Part shown: positions 1 through 5,768 of the stretch, one piece after another | Layout of the letters: each line of letters starts with the position of its first letter | Numbering within the stretch: the first letter of the stretch is position 1 | Assembly: GCF_964229645.1 (NCBI RefSeq) | Contig: NZ_CAXREX010000192.1 | Span: 1-6,802 of the forward strand | From: Nioella sp964229645 | Lineage (GTDB): Bacteria; Pseudomonadota; Alphaproteobacteria; Rhodobacterales; Rhodobacteraceae | Reading direction: 5' to 3' | DNA length: 6,802 bases | Translations under genes and position numbers: made by a program | The notes under the pieces: generated by a model | Database searches by the model: none | What the model was told of the DNA's origin: nothing | What the model saw: only the letters and a program-made list of their open reading frames with translations

Positions 1-326
1 GCCAGTTCCGCCGCATGGCCCGCAAGCATGATCTCGCGCGAGGCATCGGTGGCCCAGTAGTGACCCGGTTCCAGGTAATCGACCGCCTTGCAGCCAAGCC
101 GCAGCGACCCGGCCCCGATATCGAGAAGGTGATGATGTGGCTTCAGCCCCGCCTCCAGCAGCACCGCCATCTGGGCGCGGCCGGTTTCATCCCACCGGCC
201 GCCCACGATGTCGCGGTGGCGGCCGGCGGCGATCGCCGTGTCATAGAACCCTGGGGCCTCGTAGGGCGAACGGTCCTCAGAAATCGAGGTTCTCCACGCT
301 GAGCGCGTTCTGCTGGATGAATTCAC
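1..326 (-). CDS. Class I SAM-dependent methyltransferase, N-terminal part (gene runs off the left edge)
   Basis: The minus strand downstream of gyrB stays open to the window edge and encodes a protein containing YEAPGFYDTAIAAGRHR, then VGGRWDETGR, then LLDIGAGSLRLG. The last is a glycine-rich motif I of Rossmann-type methyltransferases (D-I-G-A-G-S-L-R) that binds S-adenosylmethionine. It is followed by YLEPGHYWATDAS, whose acidic D after the second strand fits the ribose contact. The substrate is unknown. The only ordinary start that keeps the conserved N-terminus is GTG at 326-324, preceded by a weak GGTGG; the protein would then overlap gyrB by 50 nt and begin with a low-complexity MNSSSRTRS-like stretch. 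A better-spaced GGAG lies 7 nt before an ATT codon at 284-282, which would overlap gyrB by only 8 nt. The gene is probably co-transcribed with gyrB. The methyltransferase fold is well supported; the start is uncertain. Confidence 0.8.
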   Translation of the reverse strand, partial: MNSSSRTRSAWRTSISEDRSPYEAPGFYDTAIAAGRHRDIVGGRWDETGRAQMAVLLEAGLKPHHHLLDIGAGSLRLGCKAVDYLEPGHYWATDASREIMLAGHAAEL

Positions 327-2694
327 GGCGCGGTTCCACCACGTCGCCCATCAGCTTGGTAAAGATGTCATCCGCCTCGACCATGTCGTCAACCTTGACC
401 TGTAGAAGCGTCCGCGCCTCGGGGTCCAGCGTGGTTTCCCACAGCTGGTCGGGGTTCATCTCGCCCAGGCCCTTGTAGCGCTGCAGGGTCAGCCCCTTTT
501 CACCTTCCGCCAGGATTGCATCGAGCAGATCCATCGGCCCGTGCACGACGACTTCGCGTTCCTTGCGCACAAGCTTGGCAGGGTCGCGGTAGACATCGCG
601 GGTCTGCTTCGAGACTTCCGACAGTTTACGCGCCTCGCCCGAGCGCAGCACGGCGCCGTCGAGCGTGCGAATTTCCTCGACTCCGCGCAGAACGCGGCTG
701 AGACGAATGCCGTGATCCTGGGTGATCCGGCCCTGCCAGCCGCGCTCGTATTCCAGCGCCACGAGGTCGAGCCGCGCAGAAACACGGTCAGCGACGCCCT
801 GAAGGTCGGCATCGGCCTGACCCGGATCGAACGCCCCGGCGATCGCGGCCTGTTCGAGGATACGGCGGGGGTAATGGGTCGGGAAGGCTTCGAGAATGCG
901 CTTGAAGCTGCGGGCACCTTCGACCACGCGGGCAAGGTCCTGCCCGGCAATCTCTTCGCCCGAGGGCAGCCGCAACACCGCCCCGTCGATACCCATCTGA
1001 ACGAGGTAGTCTTCCAGCGCCGACTGGTCCTTCAGATAGACCTCGGACTTGCCGCGGCTGACTTTGTATAGCGGCGGCTGCGCGATGTAGAGGTATCCAC
1101 CCTCGATGATCTCGGGCATCTGCCGGAAGAAGAAGGTCAGAAGAAGCGTGCGGATATGGGCGCCGTCCACGTCGGCATCGGTCATGATGACGATCTTGTG
1201 GTAGCGCAGCTTGTCGATGTTGAACTCGTCCCGCCCGATCCCGGTGCCAAGCGCGGTGATGAGCGTGCCGATCTCCTGGCTTCCGAGCATACGATCGAAG
1301 CGGGCGCGCTCCACGTTCAGGATCTTGCCGCGCAGCGGCAGCACCGCCTGGTTATGACGCGACCGGCCCTGCTTGGCAGACCCGCCGGCAGAGTCCCCCT
1401 CGACGAGGAAGATTTCGGATTTCGACGGATCCTTTTCTTGGCAATCGGCCAGCTTGCCCGGCAGCGATGCCACGTCCATCGCGGTCTTGCGGCGCGTGAG
1501 TTCTCGCGCTTTGCGTGCCGCTTCGCGCGCCAGCGCCGCTTCGATGATCTTGCCGACGACGGTCTTGGCCTCGTTGGGGTGTTCCTCGAACCACTCCTGC
1601 AACTTCTCGTTCATCAGCCCTTCGACTGCGGGGCGCACCTCGGAGGAGACGAGCTTGTCCTTGGTCTGGCTGCTGAACTTGGGGTCGGGCACCTTGACCG
1701 ACAGAACGCAGGTCAGCCCCTCGCGGGCGTCGTCACCGGTGAAGTTGACCTTCTCTTTCTTGGCGATGCCAGAGCTGTTGGCATAGAGGTTGATCGTCCG
1801 GGTCAGCGCGCCCCGGAAGCCCGCCAGGTGGGTGCCGCCATCGCGCTGCGGAATGTTGTTGGTAAAGGGCAGCACGGTTTCGTGGTAGCTGTCGTTCCAC
1901 CACAGCGCCGCCTCGATCTCGATCCCGTCGCGGGTGCCTGTCACGAAGATCGGCTCTTCCATCATCGAATGCTTGGAGCGGTCGAGATAGCGGACGAATT
2001 CCTTCACGCCGCCCTCGTAATACAACTCGGACCGCAGGGTTTCCGCCGGGCGATGGTCTTCAAGAATGATGCGCACGCCGGAATTGAGGAAGGCCAGTTC
2101 CCGCAGGCGGTTTTCCAGAGTCTTGAAGCTGTATTCGAGGTTGGAAAAGGTCTTGGTCGACGCCAGGAAGCGCACTTCGGTGCCCTTCTCGCCATCCGAG
2201 TCGCCGACCACTTCGAGGTGACGCACGGTTTCCCCGTGCTCGAAGCGAGCGATGTGTTCCTTACCGTCGCGCCAGACGCGCAGTTCCAGGTAATCCGACA
2301 GGGCATTCACCACCGACACGCCCACGCCGTGCAGGCCGCCCGACACCTTGTAGGCGTTGTCATCGAACTTCCCGCCCGCATGAAGCTGGGTCATGATGAC
2401 CTCGGCCGCGCTGACGCCTTCCTCGGGGTGGATATCGACGGGAATCCCGCGCCCGTTGTCACGCACCGAGACCGAACTGTCGGCGTTGATCGTGACCGAA
2501 ACGAAGTCGGCGTGACCCGCCAGGGCCTCGTCGATGCCGTTGTCCACGACCTCATACACCATGTGGTGCAGGCCCGATCCGTCGTCCGTGTCGCCGATAT
2601 ACATACCGGGACGTTTCCGAACGGCTTCCAAGCCCTTGAGAACCTTGATGGATTCTGCGCCGTAACTGGTGGATGCCTGTGTCTCTTCGGTCAT
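277..2694 (-). CDS. gyrB: DNA gyrase subunit B
   Basis: This is the ATPase subunit of DNA gyrase, which with GyrA introduces negative supercoils into DNA in the cytoplasm. The 805-aa product is close to E. coli GyrB (804 aa). The GHKL ATPase domain shows YEVVDNG (catalytic E48, Mg-binding N52), DNGRGIP (D79) and the GGLHGVGVSVVNALS glycine lid (119-133). The transducer domain carries the QTK loop (343-345). The TOPRIM domain has VEGDSAGGSAKQGRSR (E432) and DADVDGAH (D506, D508, D510). The roughly 180-residue insert typical of Gram-negative GyrB follows (about 550-735), then the conserved QRYKGLGEMNPDQLW end. ATG at 2694 begins MTEETQ with AAGGG upstream; the open frame extends 43 codons further, but that stretch crosses the promoter and is not GyrB-like. 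Position 455 is R where E. coli has K447, a common natural variant. The gene is complete with no broken motif. Confidence 0.99.
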   Translation of the reverse strand: MTEETQASTSYGAESIKVLKGLEAVRKRPGMYIGDTDDGSGLHHMVYEVVDNGIDEALAGHADFVSVTINADSSVSVRDNGRGIPVDIHPEEGVSAAEVIMTQLHAGGKFDDNAYKVSGGLHGVGVSVVNALSDYLELRVWRDGKEHIARFEHGETVRHLEVVGDSDGEKGTEVRFLASTKTFSNLEYSFKTLENRLRELAFLNSGVRIILEDHRPAETLRSELYYEGGVKEFVRYLDRSKHSMMEEPIFVTGTRDGIEIEAALWWNDSYHETVLPFTNNIPQRDGGTHLAGFRGALTRTINLYANSSGIAKKEKVNFTGDDAREGLTCVLSVKVPDPKFSSQTKDKLVSSEVRPAVEGLMNEKLQEWFEEHPNEAKTVVGKIIEAALAREAARKARELTRRKTAMDVASLPGKLADCQEKDPSKSEIFLVEGDSAGGSAKQGRSRHNQAVLPLRGKILNVERARFDRMLGSQEIGTLITALGTGIGRDEFNIDKLRYHKIVIMTDADVDGAHIRTLLLTFFFRQMPEIIEGGYLYIAQPPLYKVSRGKSEVYLKDQSALEDYLVQMGIDGAVLRLPSGEEIAGQDLARVVEGARSFKRILEAFPTHYPRRILEQAAIAGAFDPGQADADLQGVADRVSARLDLVALEYERGWQGRITQDHGIRLSRVLRGVEEIRTLDGAVLRSGEARKLSEVSKQTRDVYRDPAKLVRKEREVVVHGPMDLLDAILAEGEKGLTLQRYKGLGEMNPDQLWETTLDPEARTLLQVKVDDMVEADDIFTKLMGDVVEPRREFIQQNALSVENLDF

Positions 2695-2722
2695 GCCTGA
2701 GCCCTTGTTTTCTTGTCCCGTT

Positions 2723-2751
2723 CTTATACCGGCCGCAGCAGGGAATGTCAC
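2723..2751 (-). promoter_or_regulatory. Sigma70-type promoter of gyrB
   Basis: On the minus strand, GTGACA (2751-2746, 5 of 6 matches to TTGACA) is followed by a 17-bp spacer and TATAAG (2728-2723, 5 of 6 matches to TATAAT). Transcription would start near 2716, giving a leader of about 20 nt before the gyrB ATG at 2694, with an AAGGG ribosome-binding site in the leader. This is the best promoter match in the gap. It probably also drives the downstream methyltransferase gene. Confidence 0.75.
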
Positions 2752-2812
2752 GGCCCAGACACAAGATTTGGGGGTGGCAAAAGGGGGTGGCGGCAATTGC
2801 TCGATTACACTA

Positions 2813-2830
2813 TACCGACACATGTCGGTA
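2813..2830. promoter_or_regulatory. Probable operator of the adjacent TetR-family regulator
   Basis: A perfect inverted repeat, TACCGACA-CA-TGTCGGTA, has 8-bp arms and a 2-bp centre and ends 19 bp before the ATG of the tetR-type gene. Size, symmetry and position fit an autoregulatory site for a TetR-family dimer. A possible -10 hexamer TAGAAT (2829-2834) overlaps its right end, so binding would block the regulator-protease promoter; no convincing -35 is visible. The site lies about 60 bp upstream of the gyrB -35, so strong control of gyrB is less likely. Binding by this particular regulator is inference. Confidence 0.7.
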
Positions 2831-2849
2831 GAATCGCCCAGAGGCCAAG

Positions 2850-3440
2850 ATGCGCACGAGAAAGACGCCCGATCAGCGAAGAACGGAGATTCTGGATGCC
2901 GCCCTTCGGCTATTCCTGGACAAGGGATTTACAGAGGTCCAGATCGAACACATCCGCGCCGAAACGGGCCTGTCTCGTGGTGGCTTCTACCACCATTTCG
3001 GCTCCAAAACGGCAGTGATGCAGGCCCTTGTAGACAGGGAACAGCAGGGCCTTGCCTCGGCGGCGGGGCCGGACCTTCTGGCGCTTCTCACCAAGGGGTC
3101 TGCCTACCTGCGGGCCGGTTCGGGTGTGGAGGAGAGCCTCTCGCAGGCCGAGGATATCACGCTCTACCTTGGGTTCCTGGAAGCGGCCCAGGATTTCCAC
3201 CTGGCGCCTTTGATCGAAACGGCGCTGTCGAAAGACGGGCCGCTCCCTATGCCCGCCGAACACGCCGCCCAGATCATCCTGTCCGTGAACCACCGGATTA
3301 CCCGGCAGGTGATGTTCGGGGTGTGGACCGACGCGCAGGCTGTCGACTTTACCCGTAGCGCATTGCTGGCCTGCGAAACCATGTTGGGCAGGAAGGGGCT
3401 TTTTGCACCGGTCCTCGCGGCGTTTGAGGAAAGATCGTGA
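2850..3440 (+). CDS. TetR/AcrR-family transcriptional regulator
   Basis: This is a 196-aa one-component DNA-binding protein, a typical length for the family. The N-terminal TetR_N domain (about residues 10-57) is clear: RRTEILDAALRLFLDKGF forms the first helices, and IEHIRAETGLSRGGFYHHF followed by GSK is the helix-turn-helix with its recognition helix. The C-terminal ligand and dimer domain (about 70-196) is divergent, so the effector cannot be predicted. ATG at 2850 has GAGG 5 nt upstream. The 18-bp palindrome before the gene is probably its own operator, implying negative autoregulation relieved by a ligand. The gene ends in a GTGA overlap with the CPBP protease gene, so the two form an operon and the protease is the likely regulated target. 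It runs opposite to gyrB. Confidence 0.95.
   Translation: MRTRKTPDQRRTEILDAALRLFLDKGFTEVQIEHIRAETGLSRGGFYHHFGSKTAVMQALVDREQQGLASAAGPDLLALLTKGSAYLRAGSGVEESLSQAEDITLYLGFLEAAQDFHLAPLIETALSKDGPLPMPAEHAAQIILSVNHRITRQVMFGVWTDAQAVDFTRSALLACETMLGRKGLFAPVLAAFEERS
3426..3440 (+). promoter_or_regulatory. Ribosome-binding site and coupled GTGA start of the CPBP protease gene
   Basis: GAGGA (3426-3430) lies inside the end of the tetR-type gene, with 7 nt between GAGG and a GTG start at 3437-3439. The regulator's TGA stop (3438-3440) overlaps that start as GTGA. The arrangement decides the GTG start and suggests translational coupling between the two proteins. Confidence 0.75.
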
Positions 3441-4183
3441 TCCAGCTTGCCCTGTTCCTTTCCCTGACCGTCAGTATTTCGCTTGTGTCTTTCGCGGGGA
3501 TCGCTTTGATCCCCGGTGCGCAAATGCCGGAATCCGCCCGTGGCCTGCCGGTTTGGCTGCTGGCCGCATGGGGGCCATCGCTGGCGGCGATCCTGTTGGC
3601 GGCCCGCTCTGGCGAGCTTTCAGACCTGGTGTACCGCGCGATCCAGTTCAGCGGCGTACCCCTTGCGGTTTGGTTCATCGCCTTGTCGCCTCTCATGGTG
3701 CTTGCTTTTGCGGTTCTGAGGAATGGCGGGCTGCCCGACGTCCATCTGCTGACGGTCGGAATGATCGCCAAAGTGATCCTCCTGAATCTCATCCTCGGTC
3801 CGACGGGGGAGGAACTGGGGTGGCGCGGTGTGATGCAGCCCCTGCTGTCCGGTCACATGGGCTGGTTCGCCGCCTCGCTTGTCGTGGGCGCGGTCTGGTT
3901 CGCATGGCACCTGCCGCTGTGGCTTGTGAACTCCCCGCAGGCGGAGATTCCCGTGCCGCTCTTCGGGGCGCATGTGATGGCCTATGCGCTGATCCTTGGC
4001 GCGATGGCCCATCTCAGCCCATCGATCGCGCCTGCGATCCTGTTTCACCTCGCGGTGAACGTCATGGCTGGGGTGGCGCTTGTCGGCGGGCTCGGTGATT
4101 CCGCTGCCTATTTTCGGGTGACGCTGCTGCCCTACTGGGCAATCGCATTGGCCGTTACCGGGTGGCTTGCCCTGCGCAGCTAA
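3437..4183 (+). CDS. CPBP-family intramembrane metalloprotease (Abi/CAAX protease-like)
   Basis: This 248-aa polytopic membrane protein has about seven hydrophobic stretches, near residues 3-25, 38-56, 75-94, 107-121, 142-163, 176-196 and 198-218, plus a last one near 228-245. The three family motifs are present in order: EELGWR (E125, E126, R130), the WFAWH segment ending in H158, and HLAVN (H204, N208). In the family these glutamates and histidines form the metal-dependent active site in the membrane. Relatives include Rce1-type CAAX proteases, and some bacterial members act in bacteriocin immunity or signal processing; the substrate here is unknown. A signal-like first helix starts directly after the GTG start. 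The gene is coupled to the upstream TetR-type regulator, so ligand-controlled expression is likely. Its TAA stop overlaps the end of the converging exporter gene by 4 nt. All catalytic positions are intact. Confidence 0.93.
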   Translation: MIQLALFLSLTVSISLVSFAGIALIPGAQMPESARGLPVWLLAAWGPSLAAILLAARSGELSDLVYRAIQFSGVPLAVWFIALSPLMVLAFAVLRNGGLPDVHLLTVGMIAKVILLNLILGPTGEELGWRGVMQPLLSGHMGWFAASLVVGAVWFAWHLPLWLVNSPQAEIPVPLFGAHVMAYALILGAMAHLSPSIAPAILFHLAVNVMAGVALVGGLGDSAAYFRVTLLPYWAIALAVTGWLALRS

Positions 4184-4800
4184 GTCAGCGCGATGATCAC
4201 CGCGACCCCGATCAGCAGGCTGCCTGCGATACGATTGGTCGTTGCCAGCGCACCGGGTGAAGAAATCAGCCGGCGCGCGCGGTCCACGAAGGTTGCGAAC
4301 ATCAGGTTGCCAGCCACGGGAACACCCATGGAGATGGCCGCGATCACGGCGATGTCGGTGCCGGTCAGTGCCGTGATGTCGAAGAACCCTGGCAGCATGC
4401 CCATGTAGAAGAGGATCGCCTTCGGATTGGCCATAATCGCCGCCAGCCCGGCGACGAAACCGGCCCAGGCCCCCTTGCGGTTCAGGCGGCTGTCAGCCTC
4501 GATCCCGGCATCGGCGTGGCGGATGATCAGCCAGCCCATCAGGGCGAAGACACCCACGGCCAGCCAGCGCAGAACCACCATGATCCCGGCATAGGTCTGC
4601 ACCACCCAGCTCAGTCCCAGGATGGCCAGCAGGCTCCAGGCCATGTCCCCAAGCGCCACGCCAAGGATGAGCGGGGCGGCTGCGGATACACCATGCGCCA
4701 GGGTGCGTGCGGCAAGCGCCAGCCACACCGGGCCGGGCGTCAGGAACAGCACGAAGAGCGCGCCCGCGTAAAGCGCGGCCTGCGCAAGCGTCAGCGTCAT
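4180..4800 (-). CDS. LysE/RhtB-family small-molecule (amino-acid type) exporter
   Basis: This 206-aa membrane protein has the standard size of the LysE/RhtB superfamily, inner-membrane exporters of amino acids and similar metabolites. Family marks are FLTPGPVWLALAARTLAHG in the first helix and loop (about residues 18-37), GVALGD (47-52) before the second helix pair, and MANPKAILFYMGMLPGFF (123-140) in the second half. Six hydrophobic segments are visible, near 6-24, 42-64, 70-94, 111-134, 147-171 and 187-205. The substrate cannot be told from sequence. ATG at 4800 has GAGAGG 6 nt upstream and lies 10 nt after the stop of the GNAT gene, making this the last gene of the recF-led operon. Its TAG stop lies within the last 4 nt of the converging protease gene. 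Family call firm, substrate unknown. Confidence 0.93.
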   Translation of the reverse strand: MTLTLAQAALYAGALFVLFLTPGPVWLALAARTLAHGVSAAAPLILGVALGDMAWSLLAILGLSWVVQTYAGIMVVLRWLAVGVFALMGWLIIRHADAGIEADSRLNRKGAWAGFVAGLAAIMANPKAILFYMGMLPGFFDITALTGTDIAVIAAISMGVPVAGNLMFATFVDRARRLISSPGALATTNRIAGSLLIGVAVIIALT

Positions 4801-4810
4801 GGAAAGCCTC

Positions 4811-5344
4811 TCAAAACAGGGGGCCGCAGAGGTCGATTTCAGCGGCTCCGTCCCACTCCCTAGAGCCGAGCGGCAGAACCATCAAGCTGTCGATTGTATC
4901 GGTGACAACCTTGCCGGGTCCGGAACGATCCCAAGACAGGTAGCGCAGCCGGTTGGGCTGTGACCGGAACCCAAGCAGCGCGTATAGCCCCGGATAGCCG
5001 AACAGGACCGCGAACTGCGCAAGTGAGTCGGTGGCCTCAATGATCGCCTGCCGCATGAGGGCGCTTGCCACCCCCCTGCCCCGATGGTCCGGATGGGTCG
5101 CCACCTCGCCCACGCCCGCGATGGTCAGGGGCGCGTCACCCATGCGGATCGCCCTCAATTGCAACGCCACGTGCCCGATCAACTGCCCATCCTGCCAGCC
5201 AAGCACGCGCAGGTGGTGGCGCATCTTGTGGAACGAGCGCCCCTCATAGCCCGCCCCGCAGCCGAAGGCGCCTTCCAATAGCGCCCCGATCGCCGCATCC
5301 GTATCCGGGCGCAGGTCCTGTTCTGCCAGGATGTCAGTCTGCAT
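4811..5344 (-). CDS. GNAT-family N-acyltransferase (NodA/AAC(2')-like features)
   Basis: This 177-aa protein has a GNAT fold and should transfer an acyl group, usually acetyl, from coenzyme A to an amine. Motif A is clear: VATHPDHRGRGVASALM (residues 81-97) holds the R-G-R-G-V-A pyrophosphate-binding loop. LIGHVALQLRAI (55-66) is the preceding strand pair, and FGYPGLYALLGF (115-126) is motif B. The C-terminal VLPLGSREWDGAAEIDLCGP (156-175) resembles, from memory, the ends of NodA acyltransferases and aminoglycoside AAC(2') enzymes more than common GNATs. That hints at an amino-sugar substrate, but this is inference and falls short of calling it a resistance or Nod gene. Its ATG at 5344 lies 11 nt inside the end of the VOC gene with no good Shine-Dalgarno, so translation is probably coupled. 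The product is complete. Confidence 0.92.
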   Translation of the reverse strand: MQTDILAEQDLRPDTDAAIGALLEGAFGCGAGYEGRSFHKMRHHLRVLGWQDGQLIGHVALQLRAIRMGDAPLTIAGVGEVATHPDHRGRGVASALMRQAIIEATDSLAQFAVLFGYPGLYALLGFRSQPNRLRYLSWDRSGPGKVVTDTIDSLMVLPLGSREWDGAAEIDLCGPLF

Positions 5345-5768
5345 CGGGCAAGGTCAGACTGCCATCTGCCGCAAGCGGCCAGAACGGGTTCATCGCCAGT
5401 TCCCAGACATGCCCATCGGGATCAGCGAAATAGCCCGAATACCCGCCCCAGAAGACCTTTTCGGGCGCTTTCAGAGCGCTCGCCCCGGCTGCCAGCGCGC
5501 GGGCATAGGCGGCGTCCACCTCGGCCTCGGTCTCGAAATTCTGGGCCAGGCTCGCCGCCCCGGTGCCAAGCGGAGCGTCCGGCCTGCCCTGGTCTTTCGC
5601 CAGGTCTGCCAGCCCGAACAGGCCGAAGACGAAACCGTTGGCCTGGTAGAAGGTCACCGCGTCCTGGCTTTGCGGATGCATCTGCCAGCCAAGCGCCGCG
5701 TAGAACGCGCGGGATCGGGCCATGTCGGCCACGCCAAGCGTGATGAGTGTTACGCGTTGCGGTGTCAT
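5334..5768 (-). CDS. VOC-family (glyoxalase/bleomycin-resistance-like) protein
   Basis: This is a 144-aa single-chain VOC protein made of two beta-alpha-beta-beta-beta modules. The first module starts with TLITLGVADMARSRAFYAALGW (residues 7-28); the second ends with WGGYSGYFADPDGHVWELA (107-125), a hallmark of this subgroup. E123 is in the usual metal-ligand position of the last strand, but the first strand has no histidine at the equivalent place, so a glyoxalase I reaction is doubtful; relatives are mostly uncharacterised. ATG at 5768 overlaps the recF stop as ATGA, with GAGG 7-8 nt upstream inside recF, so it is translated from the recF message. Its own end overlaps the GNAT start by 11 nt. 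Family certain, activity unknown. Confidence 0.93.
   Translation of the reverse strand: MTPQRVTLITLGVADMARSRAFYAALGWQMHPQSQDAVTFYQANGFVFGLFGLADLAKDQGRPDAPLGTGAASLAQNFETEAEVDAAYARALAAGASALKAPEKVFWGGYSGYFADPDGHVWELAMNPFWPLAADGSLTLPDAD

Noticed and set aside
15..302. Plus-strand open frame of 95 codons at the left edge
   Set aside because: The opposite strand encodes a methyltransferase with a clear SAM-binding motif, so this frame is its shadow.
1156..2700. A 514-codon open frame on the plus strand, antisense to gyrB
   Set aside because: It lies opposite the strongly conserved gyrB. Long mirror frames are common opposite GC-rich genes. The translation shows no recognisable domain and is rich in residues expected from complementing gyrB codons.
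2695..2823. N-terminal extension of gyrB starting at ATG 2823
   Set aside because: The 43 extra residues cross the gyrB promoter, begin inside the palindrome and do not resemble any GyrB N-terminus. MTEETQ at 2694 has a ribosome-binding site and the expected length.
2695..2849. Replication origin or DnaA boxes, given the recF and gyrB neighbourhood
   Set aside because: I saw no TTATCCACA-like box and no AT-rich unwinding region in the gap. The origin, if nearby, lies outside the window.
4811..5768. Calling the VOC and GNAT genes bleomycin or aminoglycoside resistance genes
   Set aside because: Family membership alone does not show resistance. The VOC protein lacks a clear first metal ligand, and the GNAT resemblance is limited to a tail motif recalled from memory.
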